A stretch of 64,000 nt of DNA from Saccharopolyspora kobensis (GCF_900108315.1 NZ_FNVB01000002.1:1450562-1514561); one strand, 5' to 3'; counted from the first letter of the stretch, positions 35,042 to 45,032 are shown. Notes: a model not told the origin generated them from the sequence alone. Program-made: numbers and translations.

Positions 35042-36001
35042 ATGCCGCGCAAGATCTGGACCGGGTCGATCAACTTCGGCCTGGTGACCATCCCGGTCGG
35101 CCTCTACGCCGCGACCGAGGACCACACCGTGCAGTTCCACCAGTACGAGCGCGGCACCACCGATCGAATCCGGTACAAGCGGGTCAACGAGCGCACCGGC
35201 GAGGAGGTCGGCTACAACGACATCGTCAAGGGCCGCGAGTACGAGGGCGGGGTCATCTCCGTCGAGCAGTCCGAGCTGGACGAGATCGCACCCGGGCGCT
35301 CCCGCACCATCGACATCACCACGTTCGTCGACCTCGCCGAGATCGATCCGGTGCACTTCCAGAAGACCTACTGGCTGGCGCCGAACAGCAAGGAGCACTT
35401 CCGCCCGTACAACCTGCTGCGGCGCGCCATGCAGGACACCGGGCAGGCGGGCATCGCGACGTTCGTGCTCCGCGGCAAGCAGTACCTGACCGCGGTGCGG
35501 GCCGACTCCGAGGTGCTGGCGCTGAACACGCTGTACTTCGCCGACGAGATCCGCGATCCCGCCGAGCTGGTCGGCGACCAGCCCGAGCAGTCCGGCCCGT
35601 CGGAGAAGGAACTCACCATGGCCACCACCATCATCGAGTCGATGAGCGGCCCGTGGGAGCCCGAGGAGTACGAGGACACCTACACGGCGAAGGTCGAGGA
35701 GCTGCTCGCCGAGAAGGCCCACGGCGGCGAGATCAGGGCTGCCGAGGCTCCGCCGCAGCCGACCGACGTCATCGACCTCACCGAGGCGTTGCGCCGCAGC
35801 GTCGACGCGGCGCGCAAGGGCCGCGCGCCGAGCGGAGCGGAGGACCTCTCCGAGCTGAGCAAGGCCGATCTCGACAACCGCGCGAAGGAGCTCGGGATCA
35901 AGGGCCGGTCCAAGATGAAGCGCGCCGAGCTGGAGTCCGCGGTCGCCGAGGCCACCGCGGAGAAACCGGCCGGTGGCCGCCGCTCCCGCAAGGCGTCCTG
36001 A
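35042..36001 (+). CDS. ku: Ku DNA end-binding protein (NHEJ)
   Basis: 319 aa. Ku core from 'RKIWTGSINFGLVTIPVGLY' to about residue 250, with 'VLRGKQYLTAVRADSEVLAL' and 'FADEIRDP' typical of bacterial Ku homodimers that bind double-strand breaks and recruit LigD. The C-terminal tail (about 275-319) has a SAP/Rho-N-like helix pair 'LSKADLDNRAKELGIKGRSK' followed by a basic end, an extension seen in some actinobacterial Ku proteins. GGGAGG precedes the ATG. No ligD gene lies nearby. Confidence 0.95.
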   Translation: MPRKIWTGSINFGLVTIPVGLYAATEDHTVQFHQYERGTTDRIRYKRVNERTGEEVGYNDIVKGREYEGGVISVEQSELDEIAPGRSRTIDITTFVDLAEIDPVHFQKTYWLAPNSKEHFRPYNLLRRAMQDTGQAGIATFVLRGKQYLTAVRADSEVLALNTLYFADEIRDPAELVGDQPEQSGPSEKELTMATTIIESMSGPWEPEEYEDTYTAKVEELLAEKAHGGEIRAAEAPPQPTDVIDLTEALRRSVDAARKGRAPSGAEDLSELSKADLDNRAKELGIKGRSKMKRAELESAVAEATAEKPAGGRRSRKAS

Positions 36002-36088
36002 GCACTGCTGCCTGCGCCGACCACGGCTCGCGACGTGCATCGTCAGCGACTGACGCGACCACGTCGGCGGACGCTGCGAGCGAGCTGA

Positions 36089-38857
36089 TCAGCCGCTGCA
36101 CGCCGGAGGGACGTCGATCCCACCCAGGTACTGGGATCGTTCCTGGCCGCGGAGCTCGCCGACGCCCATCTCGCACAGAGCCGCCAGCCACTGCTGCGAT
36201 CCGAGCGCCCATTGGTGGGGCGCGCCGCTGCGGGTCACGACCAGGCGGCCGTCGTCGGTCAGCTCGGGGTCGCCATCGTGCCCGCCACCGGGATCGGGGA
36301 CCCGCCACTCACCGATCAGGACGCCGGTCGAGACTTCCCAGAAGGAGATCCCGTCGCCGAGCCCGACGAGCACCTCCCCGTCCGGGCTGAAGGTGAGCCC
36401 GCCCGGAGGGGACAGCTCCGGCAGCTGCATCTCGGTGCGCGACGTGCCCGCCACATCCCGCACGAAGATCTGGTTGTCGGCCTCGGTGATCGCGATCCGG
36501 CCGCCGTCCGGGCTGACCGCCACGTCGTCGATCCGGAAGCCGCCGGTGACCTCCCCCGCGCGCTGGAGCGTTCGACCGTCCCATTCGTGGATTCCGACGA
36601 CGCCGTTCAGATCGTCCTCCACCACGGCGACGGTCGATCCGTCCCGGTCGACGGCGAAACCGCTCTGCTCCCCGGACACCGGCACCTTGCCGATGACCGC
36701 GCCGCTGGCCACGTCGACCACTTCCGGCCCGCCGATGCGGTCCACGAGGACCGCGCGGTCCCCGGCCAGGAACCGGATACCGGCAGACCTGGTGATGCTC
36801 TGCTGGAAGTCGTAGGGCCCGCGGAAGCGCTGGATCTCCTCGCCGGTGCCGAGATCCCAGATCCCGACCCGGCCGCCGACCTGCACCGCCAGCCGGCTGC
36901 CGGACCCGTCGAGTGCCGCGGCGATCGAGTAGGCCGAGAGATCATCGGGATCCGCCACCACCGGCAGCGCACGTTCGACGGTGCCGCGGGCGAGGTTCCA
37001 GACCCGGATGCCGCGTGTTCCGGCTACCACGGCCCGCTGACCGCGGACCGCCAGCGCTTCCAGCTTCAGGTCATCCGGCGGAGACGGATGGGCGAGCACG
37101 CGCGCATCGGTGTCGGGCGAAAGGACGCTGACCGCACCGTTGTCGGACACGACGCCGACCAGCCCGCCGTCCGCCGACAGCGCCAGATCCAGCACCTGCG
37201 AGGTTTCCTCGGTCAACCGGACGGGATCGCCCAAGCCGCGGTCGAGCGCAGTGACGTGCAACGAGGAATCGACGACGAGCACCGTCGAGCCGTCTCCGGA
37301 GATCTCGACGCGGAGGGCACCGCCGGGCAGCGGTGCCGACGCCAGCTGCGCCCCGGTCGCCATGTCCCGGAGCTGCAGCTGCTCGTTCTCGGACGTCACG
37401 AGCAGGCCACCTCCGATCGCTTCCAGGTGGGCTCCGACCGGAACGGACTCCTGCGGCAACCACGACCCGGTTCCGACGTCCAGCGGGACCATCGCCGTCG
37501 TGATCCACCCCGCCGACTCCGCCTGGCCGACCAGCAAGCGCCGACCGTCCGGTGCGAAGGCCAGCGGGCCGGACAACTCCACCGGCGCTTCCGGCAGCTG
37601 CCTCGGCGCCCCGGTCCGCAAATCCCACATCTGCGGCGCGCTCGGTTCCGCATCCCTGTCGCGTGCGGCGAGCAGCGTGCCGTCCGGGGACACGGCCAGC
37701 TCTGGGGATGACGCCTCGAAAGCCGCGGCGTGGCGCTGCCGTCGGGTCTCGACGTCCCAGATCTGGAACCCGCCGCCGTCGTGGGAGATCAGGGATCGGC
37801 CGTCGGGGGTGAACGCCAGGGCGAGCACGCTCCGCCGCGGCAGCTCCAGCTCGCCGAGCATCCGCTGCTGCCGGACGTGCCACAGCGAAACCCGTTCTGC
37901 GTCGTCGGCGGCGAAGGCCAGCAGCGAGCCGTCCGGGCTCAGCGCAGCATGGCCCGCCAGCGTGACGACCGCTGTGCGTTGCGCGGGAGGGGCGTTGTCC
38001 GGTGGCTGGACGAAGGACACGACGTGGCGGTTGCGCTCCAGCGCTGCCAGCATCGCCCCGGCCGCCTGTGCGGTGGGTGCCGATCGGAAAGCGGTGGCGG
38101 CCAGCTGCGCCGCCAGCTGCGGCTGCCGCTGCGTCTGCGACTCGGCCGCCAGCGCGCGGGAGAGCGCAACCGCAGCCTGCTGCTCAGCGCGGTTGCGCTG
38201 CTGCACCGCGACCACCGAGGCGGCGGCGACACCGATGCTGAGCACCAGCATCACCGAGACCGCCGACCAGGCTGTCCGCAGTTGCCGGCGCTGTTGCCGC
38301 AGCTGGAGGCTGTCCAGGTCCTCCGGCTGGATGCCGTGCAGCGGGGCGGCCAGTTTTCCCACCGCTCGGCGGAAGTCGGGTCGGCGAAGGGACAGCCCGG
38401 CCGTCCGGCCATCATCGGTCAGCGGAATGCAGAACGGCTCGCTGGCGAGCCGACCGCGCAACACTTCCGGCAGGGCGTTGGTGCGAGCCCAGTCGAAATC
38501 CTCGTCCCCCCATGCGGTTTCACCGTCGACCACGGCGATCAGGAAGTTCTCCGGCGAGCAGTGCTCGTGCCAGAACTTCACTTCCCAACGCACCCATTTC
38601 GACTGCGCCGCCTCCGGGGAAGCGAGCAGTATGAAATAGCGCGAACGCAGCAGCGCCTGCTTGATGTTCTCCGGCAACGAACCTGCGGGAAGGCTTTCGT
38701 CGTCCCAGAAGAGGCGGAGCCGCCGCACCCGCTCCCGCACGAACATGGGACGCCCGATCCTGGTCAACGCCCCGTGCAGGGCGGTGGCAACTGCCTTGTT
38801 CGCGTGGCTGTAGGAGATGAACGCGTCGTAACCATCCGGCGAAGTGATCCCCGTCAC
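36089..38857 (-). CDS. TIR domain - transmembrane - WD40 repeat protein
   Basis: 922 aa. TIR domain at 8-150: 'GYDAFISYSHANKA' (box 1), 'FWDDESLPAGSLPENIKQAL' loop, and 'SKWVRWEVKFW' with Glu92 in the position of the TIR NADase glutamate. One membrane helix at about 195-218 ('TAWSAVSVMLVLSIGVAAAS'), a coiled coil rich in Gln/Ala (220-275), then WD40-type propeller repeats to the end ('LALAFTPDGRSLISHDGGGF', 'IWDLGTG', 'VAVSPDGGRIAITEADN'). Likely a membrane-anchored sensor whose propeller controls a TIR effector. Related TIR-WD40 proteins are annotated as signalling or defence proteins; enzymatic activity here is inference. Confidence 0.9.
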   Translation of the reverse strand: MTGITSPDGYDAFISYSHANKAVATALHGALTRIGRPMFVRERVRRLRLFWDDESLPAGSLPENIKQALLRSRYFILLASPEAAQSKWVRWEVKFWHEHCSPENFLIAVVDGETAWGDEDFDWARTNALPEVLRGRLASEPFCIPLTDDGRTAGLSLRRPDFRRAVGKLAAPLHGIQPEDLDSLQLRQQRRQLRTAWSAVSVMLVLSIGVAAASVVAVQQRNRAEQQAAVALSRALAAESQTQRQPQLAAQLAATAFRSAPTAQAAGAMLAALERNRHVVSFVQPPDNAPPAQRTAVVTLAGHAALSPDGSLLAFAADDAERVSLWHVRQQRMLGELELPRRSVLALAFTPDGRSLISHDGGGFQIWDVETRRQRHAAAFEASSPELAVSPDGTLLAARDRDAEPSAPQMWDLRTGAPRQLPEAPVELSGPLAFAPDGRRLLVGQAESAGWITTAMVPLDVGTGSWLPQESVPVGAHLEAIGGGLLVTSENEQLQLRDMATGAQLASAPLPGGALRVEISGDGSTVLVVDSSLHVTALDRGLGDPVRLTEETSQVLDLALSADGGLVGVVSDNGAVSVLSPDTDARVLAHPSPPDDLKLEALAVRGQRAVVAGTRGIRVWNLARGTVERALPVVADPDDLSAYSIAAALDGSGSRLAVQVGGRVGIWDLGTGEEIQRFRGPYDFQQSITRSAGIRFLAGDRAVLVDRIGGPEVVDVASGAVIGKVPVSGEQSGFAVDRDGSTVAVVEDDLNGVVGIHEWDGRTLQRAGEVTGGFRIDDVAVSPDGGRIAITEADNQIFVRDVAGTSRTEMQLPELSPPGGLTFSPDGEVLVGLGDGISFWEVSTGVLIGEWRVPDPGGGHDGDPELTDDGRLVVTRSGAPHQWALGSQQWLAALCEMGVGELRGQERSQYLGGIDVPPACSG

Positions 38858-38966
38858 GTCATGACACTACCAGCGGTGATCACGCCGCCGGGTCCGGTCC
38901 GCTCGCCGTGCGTTCGGCACGGACTCGATGATGGAGTTCGTGCCGGGCAGAACGAGCAACCGGCTC

Positions 38967-40073
38967 TCAGGCGTCGAAGTCGATCGTCACCTCGTCGGTG
39001 GTCGGCAGCGATTGGCAGGTGAGCACGAAGCCCTGGTCCAGCTCGGAGTCCTCCAGGGCGAAGTTGCGGCGCATCCGCACCTCACCGCAGGTGACCTTGG
39101 CCCGGCAGGTTCCGCAGACGCCGCCCTTGCAGGCGAACGGCAGGTCCGGGCGGACCCGCTGGGCCGCGTCCAGGACCGGGACGTCGCGGGGCAGCGTCAT
39201 CGGCGTCGAACGGCCGTCGAGCACGACGGTCACCTCGCTGGTGGGGCCGTCGATGGCCGGTTCCTCGTGGTGCGCCGGTTCCGGTGGCGCGTCCTCCACG
39301 TAGAACAGCTCCTGGTGGATGCGCTCGCCGGTCACGCCGCTGTCGCGGAGCACGTCCCGGGCATCGGTGACCATCCCGAACGGTCCGCACAACCACCACT
39401 GGTCCACCGCCCCGGCATCGACCACTGTGGACAGCAGGGCGCGGATCTTGGCCGCGTCCAGCCTGCCGGTGAACAGCTCGGACTCTCGCGGTTCCCGCGA
39501 CAGGACGTGCACCAGCTCCAGCCGGCTCGGGTAGCGGTCCTTCAGGTCGGCCAGCTCGTCGGCGAACATCACCGTGCCGCTGCGGCGGTTGCCGTACAGC
39601 AGCGTCACCGTCGCGTCGGTCTCGCGCAGCACGCTCGCCGCGATCGACAGCACCGGCGTGATCCCCGAACCCGCCGCGATGCACACGTGTCGCTCGTGCG
39701 CGGTCAGGTCCGGGGTGAAACCGCCGGTCGGCGGCAGGACCTCGACCTCGTCTCCCGGCCGGACCTCGTGCACCAGCCAGCTGGAGAACAGCCCGCCCAC
39801 GACGTGGCGCACCCCTATCCGCAGGGCGGCACCGCGCGGCGCGCAGATCGAGTACGACCGGCGCTCCTCGCGGCCGTCGACGCGACGGCGCAGCGTCAGC
39901 GACTGCCCAGGCCGGAAGGCGAACTCGTCGGCGAGTTCCGGCGGAACGTCGAAGCTCACCGCGACCGCGTCCTCGCACAACCGCTCCACACCGCTGACGC
40001 GCAGCGCGTGGAACTCGGTGCGACGGCGGGCCGCCGGCGGGGCGGGGGCCTCGACGGGGGCGGGACGGACCAC
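38967..40073 (-). CDS. paaE: 1,2-phenylacetyl-CoA epoxidase, reductase subunit PaaE
   Basis: 368 aa. FAD-binding ferredoxin reductase N terminus ('RRSYSICAPRGAALRIGV', 'GSGITPVLSIAASVL', 'WWLCGPFGMVTDARD') and C-terminal [2Fe-2S] domain 'FACKGGVCGTCRAKVTCGEV' plus distal Cys in 'LTCQSLP'. Supplies electrons from NADPH to the PaaAC oxygenase core. Last gene of paaABCDE; starts 1 bp after paaD. The stop is followed by only about 110 bp before the TIR-WD40 gene on the same strand. Confidence 0.96.
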   Translation of the reverse strand: MVRPAPVEAPAPPAARRRTEFHALRVSGVERLCEDAVAVSFDVPPELADEFAFRPGQSLTLRRRVDGREERRSYSICAPRGAALRIGVRHVVGGLFSSWLVHEVRPGDEVEVLPPTGGFTPDLTAHERHVCIAAGSGITPVLSIAASVLRETDATVTLLYGNRRSGTVMFADELADLKDRYPSRLELVHVLSREPRESELFTGRLDAAKIRALLSTVVDAGAVDQWWLCGPFGMVTDARDVLRDSGVTGERIHQELFYVEDAPPEPAHHEEPAIDGPTSEVTVVLDGRSTPMTLPRDVPVLDAAQRVRPDLPFACKGGVCGTCRAKVTCGEVRMRRNFALEDSELDQGFVLTCQSLPTTDEVTIDFDA

Positions 40074-40074
40074 G

Positions 40075-40590
40075 TCAGATCTCCTTGATGTGCTCGAAGG
40101 GCTCGTGGCACGCGCGGCACCGGCGCAACGCCTTGCACGCGGTCGAGCCGAACTGCGAAACCCGTTCCGTGTCCGGCGAACCGCACTGCGGGCAGCTGAC
40201 CCGCGAGCTCGGTGGCGCCAGCGTCAACGGCACCGGACCGGCGGCGTGGCGCGGTGCGGCACCGGGCGGGGCGATGCCGTAGTCGGCGAGCTTGCGCCGC
40301 CCGGCCGCGCTGATCCAATCCGTGGTCCAGGGCGGATCCAGCACCGTCCGCACCTCGACCTCGGGGAAGCCGGCTTCGCGCAGCCGGCTGCTCAGATCGC
40401 TGCGCATCTCGCGCATCGCCGGGCACCCCGAGTAGGTCGGGGTGATGGACACGACGACGGTGCCGTCCTCGGCCAGCTCCACTTCGCGCAGAACACCGAG
40501 ATCGGCCAGCGTCAGCACCGGCAGCTCCGGGTCGGTGACCGACTCGGCGACCGCGCGGGCGTGTTGGAGGCCCGGTTGCGTGCTCGTCAC
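40075..40590 (-). CDS. paaD: 1,2-phenylacetyl-CoA epoxidase, PaaD (iron-sulfur/maturation protein)
   Basis: 171 aa from GTG 40590 (GTG 40593 possible), overlapping the paaC stop. DUF59/MIP18-type domain 'VTDPELPVLTLADLGVLREV' and 'TPTYSGCPAMREM', then a C-terminal four-cysteine ribbon 'CPQCGSPDTERV...CKALRRCRACHEPF'. Needed for maturation of the epoxidase metal/Fe-S centres. Coupled between paaC and paaE. Confidence 0.95.
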   Translation of the reverse strand: MTSTQPGLQHARAVAESVTDPELPVLTLADLGVLREVELAEDGTVVVSITPTYSGCPAMREMRSDLSSRLREAGFPEVEVRTVLDPPWTTDWISAAGRRKLADYGIAPPGAAPRHAAGPVPLTLAPPSSRVSCPQCGSPDTERVSQFGSTACKALRRCRACHEPFEHIKEI

Positions 40591-41477
40591 CACGTCGCCT
40601 CCGGGTGTGCTCGGGCCAGGCTCTGCATCTCCGCCAGCAGGTAGCCCAGGTGCTCCGTGTGAATGCCGTCCCGACCGCTGCGCCCGCCGACCCCGGCCAG
40701 CGCCGGAGCGTCCGGTCGCCGCAGCGTCGCCGCGGTGCAGACCTGGTCGATCACCTCGTCGAACTCGGCTCGCACCGCCGCCGGGTCGGCGCCGATCCCG
40801 GCTGAGGTCATCCGCAACTCGGTCTCGTGCGGCGTGAACAGCTCGTCGACCAGCGGCCACACCTCGTCCAGACCGCGCTGCATCCGGGTGTGCGACACCT
40901 CGGTGCCGTCACCGAGCCGCACCGCCCACTGCGCCGCGTAGTCGCGGTGGTAGGTCAGCTCCTTGACCCCCTTGGCCGCGATCGCCGCCAGCACCGGGTC
41001 GCGGGAGTCCGCGAGGCGGCCGAACAGCGCCAGCCGCCAGGTGGCGAACACCAGCAGACGCGCGGTGGTCTGCGCGAAGTCGCCGTTGGGCGACTCGACC
41101 AGCCGCACGTTGCGGAACTCCCGCTCGTCGCGGAAGTACGCCAGCTCGTCCTCGCCCCGGCCGCTGCCGTCGGCCTGCCCGGCCCGGGCCAGCAGCAGCC
41201 TGGCCTGGCCGAGCAGGTCCAGCGCGATGTTGGCCAGCGCGAGCTCGTCCTCCAGCTCCGGAGCGCGGGTGACCCACTCGGTCAGCCGGTGCGAGGCGAT
41301 CAGCGCGTCGTCGCCGAGCATCAGCAGGTAGCGGCTGAACTCGGCTCCGTCGAGCCCGGCGGGCAGCGTCGTGTCCACACCGGACAGCGGATCGTCGAAC
41401 CCGGTGCCGAAGGCCCAGCGGGACTCGCCGTCGGGCTCGGCGGCGGTCAGCGCCTCGTAGGCGTTGTCGAACGACAT
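40587..41477 (-). CDS. paaC: 1,2-phenylacetyl-CoA epoxidase, structural subunit PaaC
   Basis: 296 aa. Ferritin-like helical protein that forms the scaffold of the PaaAC complex: 'LMLGDDALIASHRLTEWVT', 'ALANIALDLLGQARLLL', 'VKELTYHRDYAAQWAVRLGDG' and 'QRGLDEVWPLVDELFT' are typical. The N-terminal 30-residue extension ('WAFGTGFDDPLSG') is longer than in E. coli PaaC (248 aa). The diiron ligands are not all conserved, as expected for PaaC. Confidence 0.95.
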   Translation of the reverse strand: MSFDNAYEALTAAEPDGESRWAFGTGFDDPLSGVDTTLPAGLDGAEFSRYLLMLGDDALIASHRLTEWVTRAPELEDELALANIALDLLGQARLLLARAGQADGSGRGEDELAYFRDEREFRNVRLVESPNGDFAQTTARLLVFATWRLALFGRLADSRDPVLAAIAAKGVKELTYHRDYAAQWAVRLGDGTEVSHTRMQRGLDEVWPLVDELFTPHETELRMTSAGIGADPAAVRAEFDEVIDQVCTAATLRRPDAPALAGVGGRSGRDGIHTEHLGYLLAEMQSLARAHPEATW

Positions 41478-41487
41478 TGAGCCGACC

Positions 41488-41799
41488 TCACATGTGCGGA
41501 ACGTTGTCGGGAATCCGGTAGAAGGTGGGGTGCCGGTACACCTTGTCGCCGCTGGGCGCGAAGAACGGGTCCTTCTCGTCCGGGCTGGACGCGGTGATCG
41601 CGTCCGCCCGCACCACCCAGATGCTCACGCCCTCGTTGCGGCGGGTGTACAGGTTCCGCGCGTTGTGCAGCGCCATCTGCTCGTCCGGCGCGTGCAGCGA
41701 ACCCACGTGCACGTGGTTGAGCCCCCGCTTGCCCCGGACGAAGACCTCGAACAGCGGCCACGAGGGACGCGGCGCGCCCACCTCGGCGTCCGAACTCAT
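41488..41799 (-). CDS. paaB: 1,2-phenylacetyl-CoA epoxidase subunit PaaB
   Basis: 103 aa. Small subunit with '[20 protein letters not shown]', '[19 protein letters not shown]' and '[18 protein letters not shown]', all diagnostic of PaaB. Bridges the PaaAC heterodimers. Its ATG overlaps the paaA stop by 4 bp; paaC follows after 10 bp. Confidence 0.96.
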   Translation of the reverse strand: MSSDAEVGAPRPSWPLFEVFVRGKRGLNHVHVGSLHAPDEQMALHNARNLYTRRNEGVSIWVVRADAITASSPDEKDPFFAPSGDKVYRHPTFYRIPDNVPHM

Positions 41800-42767
41800 C
41801 GCGCGACCTCCTCTCGTGCGGCCTGCTTCGCGGCGTGGGCCGCTGCCGCTTCGCGCACCCACTGCCCGTCCTCGTGCGCGGCCCGGCGCCTGGCCAGCCG
41901 CTCCTCGTTGCACGGCCCGCCGCCGCTGATGACGCGCTTGAGCTCCGACCAGTCGGGTTCGCCGAAGTCGTGGTGCCCGCGCTCGGCGTTCCACCGCAGC
42001 TCCGGATCGGGCAGCGTGACGCCGAGCGCCGCCGCCTGCGGGACCGTCATGTCCACGAACTTCTGCCGCAGCTCGTCGTTGGTGTGCCGCTTGATCCGCC
42101 ACGCCATGGACTGCTGGGTGTTCGGCGAGTCCGCATCGGGCGGGCCGAACATCATCAGCGACGGCCACCACCACCGGTCGGTGGCCTCCTGCACCATCTC
42201 CCGCTGCTCCGCGGTGCCGCGCATCATCGTCATCAGCAGCTCGTAGCCCTGCCGCTGGTGGAACGACTCCTCCTTGCAGATGCGGACCATCGCCCGCGCG
42301 TAGGGGCCGAACGAACTGCGGCACAGCGGCACCTGGTTGCAGATCGCGGCACCGTCCACCAGCCAGCCGATCACTCCGATGTCGGCGAAGGTCAGCGTCG
42401 GGTAGTTGAAGATCGACGAGTACTTCTGCCGCCGGTCGATGAGCTTCTCGGTCAGCTCCGAGCGGTCCACGCCCAGCGTTTCGGCCGCGGAGTACAGGTA
42501 GAGCCCGTGGCCGGCCTCGTCCTGCACCTTGGCCAGCAGGATCGCCTTGCGCCGCAGGCTCGGTGCCCTGGTCAGCCAGTTGCCCTCCGGCTGCATGCCG
42601 ATGATCTCGGAGTGCGCGTGCTGCGCGATCTGGCGCACGAGGGTCTTGCGGTAGCCCTCCGGCATCCAGTCACGCGGTTCGATGCGCTGGTCGTGGGCGA
42701 TCCGCTCGTCGAAGTGCCGCTGCAGCTCGGCATCCCCGAGCTGATCGGCCCGCACCGTGGTCGTCAT
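41796..42767 (-). CDS. paaA: 1,2-phenylacetyl-CoA epoxidase, catalytic subunit PaaA
   Basis: 323 aa. Diiron oxygenase that epoxidises the ring of phenylacetyl-CoA. Metal ligands are in '[20 protein letters not shown]' (E-x2-H type) and '[18 protein letters not shown]' (E-x2-H), with '[16 protein letters not shown]' upstream. C terminus '[20 protein letters not shown]' is typical. ATG 42767 directly follows paaZ (2 bp), so paaZ-paaA-B-C-D-E is one operon. Confidence 0.97.
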   Translation of the reverse strand: MTTTVRADQLGDAELQRHFDERIAHDQRIEPRDWMPEGYRKTLVRQIAQHAHSEIIGMQPEGNWLTRAPSLRRKAILLAKVQDEAGHGLYLYSAAETLGVDRSELTEKLIDRRQKYSSIFNYPTLTFADIGVIGWLVDGAAICNQVPLCRSSFGPYARAMVRICKEESFHQRQGYELLMTMMRGTAEQREMVQEATDRWWWPSLMMFGPPDADSPNTQQSMAWRIKRHTNDELRQKFVDMTVPQAAALGVTLPDPELRWNAERGHHDFGEPDWSELKRVISGGGPCNEERLARRRAAHEDGQWVREAAAAHAAKQAAREEVAR

Positions 42768-42769
42768 GG

Positions 42770-44812
42770 TCACTCCTGCGTTTCCGGCCGCTTCGCGACC
42801 AGGGTGAGCACGTCGTACTTGGCCACCGAGGCGCCGTCCTGGTTGGTCACGTCCACGTCCCAGCGGACCTCGCCGTGGTCCGCGTCGACCCGCGGGGTGA
42901 TCTGCTTGGCGGTCAGCGTCACGGTGAGCTCGTCGCCCGGGTAGGTCGGCGTGAGGAACCGGAGGTTCTCCAGCCCGTAGTTGGCCAGCACCGGGCCGGG
43001 TTCCGGGTCGACGAACAGCCCGGCGGCGAAGGAGACCACCAGGTAGCCGTGCGCGACCCGGCCGTCGAAGAACGGGTTGGCCCGGGCCGCGTCCTCGTCG
43101 GTGTGGGCGTAGAAGGTGTCGCCGGTGAACTCGGCGAAGTGCTCCACGTCCTCCAGCGTCACCCGGCGCGGGCCGGCGATGACCGTGTCGCCGACCTTCA
43201 GCTCGTCCAGGTGCTTGCGGAACGGGTGCACGTCGGTGAACAGCTGCGGGCCCCCGGTCACCCACTGCCCGGTGATCGCGGTCAGCGTCGCCGGATCGGC
43301 CTGCACCGCCGTGCGCTGCATGTGGTGCAGGACGCCGCGCACCCCGCCCATCTCCTCGCCGCCGCCCGCCCGGCCCGGTCCGCCGTGGACCAGCGCGGGC
43401 AGCGGGGAACCGTGCCCGGTGCTCTCCTCGGCGTTGTCGCGGTTGAGCACCAGCATCCGGCCGTGCCGGGAGGCCGCGCCCAGCACGACGGCGCAGCTGA
43501 AGCCGAGGTCGGCGCTGACCACGGAACCGGCCAGGCTGCCCCTGCCCCGCCGGGCGAGGTCGACCGCCTGCTCCGTGCTCTCGTAGGGCAGCAGCGTGCT
43601 GACCGGCCCGAAGGCCTCCACCTCGTGCGGCTGCGGCTGGTCGGGGTCGTCGCAGCGGACCAGCAGCGGGGACAGGAACGCGCCGCGCTCCGGGTCCGCG
43701 TCGACGACCTCGACGCGATCGGGATCGCCGTGCACGAGCGTTCCGGCTTCCAGCAACGCCTTCAGCGAGCGCCGGACCTCCTCGCGCTGTTCGAGGCTGG
43801 CCAGCGCTCCCATCCGAACCCCCGGCGCGGACGGGTTGCCCACGACGACCTTCTCCAACCGCGCCTTGGCCGCGTCCACCACGTCGTCCATCAGGCCGGC
43901 GGGCACGATCGCACGGCGGATCGCGGTGCACTTCTGCCCCGCCTTGACCGTCATCTCGGTGACCAGCTGCTTGACGAACAGGTCGAACTCCGCGGTCCCG
44001 GGCACCGCGTCCGGCCCCAGGATCGAGCAGTTCAGCGAGTCGGCCTCGACGTTGAAGCGCACCGAGTTCGCCGCCACCACCGGGTGCGCGCGCAGCCGCT
44101 GCCCGGTGGCCGCGGAGCCGGTGAACGACACCAGGTCCTGGTCGGTGAGGTGCTCGAACAGATCACCGACGCTGCCGCACACCAGCTGCAGCGAGCCCTC
44201 CGGCAGCAGCCCGGACTCGATCATCAGCTCCACCAGCCGGTGCGTGAGGTAGGCGGTCTGGCTGGCCGGTTTGACCAGCGAGGGCACGCCCGCGAGGAAG
44301 GCCGGGGCGAACTTCTCCAGCGGTCCCCACACCGGGAAGTTGAACGCGTTGATCTGCACCGCGACGCCGCGCAGCGGGGTGCAGATGTGCCTGCCGACGA
44401 AGGTGCCGCCCTTGCTCAGCGGCTCCACCGCGCCGTCGACGTAGACGGTGCTGTTCGGCATCTCCCGCCTGCCCTTGCTGGAGTAGCCGAACAGCACGCC
44501 GATCCCGCCGTCGACGTCGAACTTCGAGTCGCCGAGCGTCGCGCCGGTGCGCGCCGACAGGGCGTACAGCTCTTCCCGGTGCTCGCGCAGGTACGAGGCG
44601 AGGCTCTTCAGCAGGGCGCCCCGCTGGTGGAAGGTCAGCTCGGCCAGCGCCGGCCCGCCGCGTTCGCGGCCGTGCGCCAGCGCGGCGGCCATGTCGACCC
44701 CGGCCGAGGAGACCCGCGCGACCTCATCACCGGTCACCGCGTCGTGCAGCGGCACGCCGTCCTCCGCAGGCGCGTGCCAGTCACCGTTGACGTAGCTCCG
44801 CAGGGCAGCCAT
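42770..44812 (-). CDS. paaZ: Bifunctional PaaZ: oxepin-CoA hydrolase / 3-oxo-5,6-dehydrosuberyl-CoA semialdehyde dehydrogenase
   Basis: 680 aa from ATG 44812 with AGGAGG upstream. N-terminal aldehyde dehydrogenase domain (about 1-520): '[20 protein letters not shown]', '[12 protein letters not shown]', catalytic Cys in '[16 protein letters not shown]'. C-terminal MaoC-like hydratase (about 540-680): '[20 protein letters not shown]' and '[20 protein letters not shown]' with the Asp/His pair. Cleaves the oxepin ring and oxidises the semialdehyde, the step after the epoxidase and isomerase. First gene of the operon; its promoter carries the site at 44865-44880. Full-length fusion as in E. coli PaaZ. 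Confidence 0.96.
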   Translation of the reverse strand: MAALRSYVNGDWHAPAEDGVPLHDAVTGDEVARVSSAGVDMAAALAHGRERGGPALAELTFHQRGALLKSLASYLREHREELYALSARTGATLGDSKFDVDGGIGVLFGYSSKGRREMPNSTVYVDGAVEPLSKGGTFVGRHICTPLRGVAVQINAFNFPVWGPLEKFAPAFLAGVPSLVKPASQTAYLTHRLVELMIESGLLPEGSLQLVCGSVGDLFEHLTDQDLVSFTGSAATGQRLRAHPVVAANSVRFNVEADSLNCSILGPDAVPGTAEFDLFVKQLVTEMTVKAGQKCTAIRRAIVPAGLMDDVVDAAKARLEKVVVGNPSAPGVRMGALASLEQREEVRRSLKALLEAGTLVHGDPDRVEVVDADPERGAFLSPLLVRCDDPDQPQPHEVEAFGPVSTLLPYESTEQAVDLARRGRGSLAGSVVSADLGFSCAVVLGAASRHGRMLVLNRDNAEESTGHGSPLPALVHGGPGRAGGGEEMGGVRGVLHHMQRTAVQADPATLTAITGQWVTGGPQLFTDVHPFRKHLDELKVGDTVIAGPRRVTLEDVEHFAEFTGDTFYAHTDEDAARANPFFDGRVAHGYLVVSFAAGLFVDPEPGPVLANYGLENLRFLTPTYPGDELTVTLTAKQITPRVDADHGEVRWDVDVTNQDGASVAKYDVLTLVAKRPETQE

Positions 44813-44864
44813 GCACTCCGACCTCCTCAAGCCCGGATCCGCGGGCGGTGGATTTCTTTTACTG

Positions 44865-44880
44865 ACCGTTCATTCGAAAA
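44865..44880. promoter_or_regulatory. Candidate PaaR operator upstream of paaZ
   Basis: The site ACTGACCGTTCATTCGAAAA region matches the second site at 44999-45016 in the core C-C/T-GTTC-A/G-TTCG. It lies 53 bp upstream of the paaZ ATG. The ACTGACCG half agrees with the actinobacterial PaaR consensus ACTnACCGnnCGnnCGGTnAGT. Confidence 0.6.
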
Positions 44881-44998
44881 AGTAGCACGGGTGTTCGCCC
44901 GGCAACACCACTCGAAATGGCGAAAACCCGCCTTGACCGAGCCAGCAAGACCACTTCGGACGGATGGCTTGACAGTCCAGGACCGGCCGGGATTAATT

Positions 44999-45016
44999 AC
45001 CGACTGTTCGTTCGGT
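44999..45016. promoter_or_regulatory. Candidate PaaR operator upstream of paaI-paaK
   Basis: ACCGA (44999-45003) / TCGGT (45012-45016) inverted repeat around CTGTTCGT. It resembles the paaZ-side site and covers the region immediately before paaI, so repression would be by promoter occlusion. Assigned to the TetR at 46852 by context. Confidence 0.65.
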
Positions 45017-45032
45017 GGCTAGGCGGTGCACA

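Noticed and set aside
33140..36040. Minus-strand open frame of nearly 1000 codons opposite selB and ku
   Set aside because: Antisense shadow of high-GC coding DNA: no motif, compositional repeats of Arg/Gly/His/Ala, and both sense genes are full-length known proteins.
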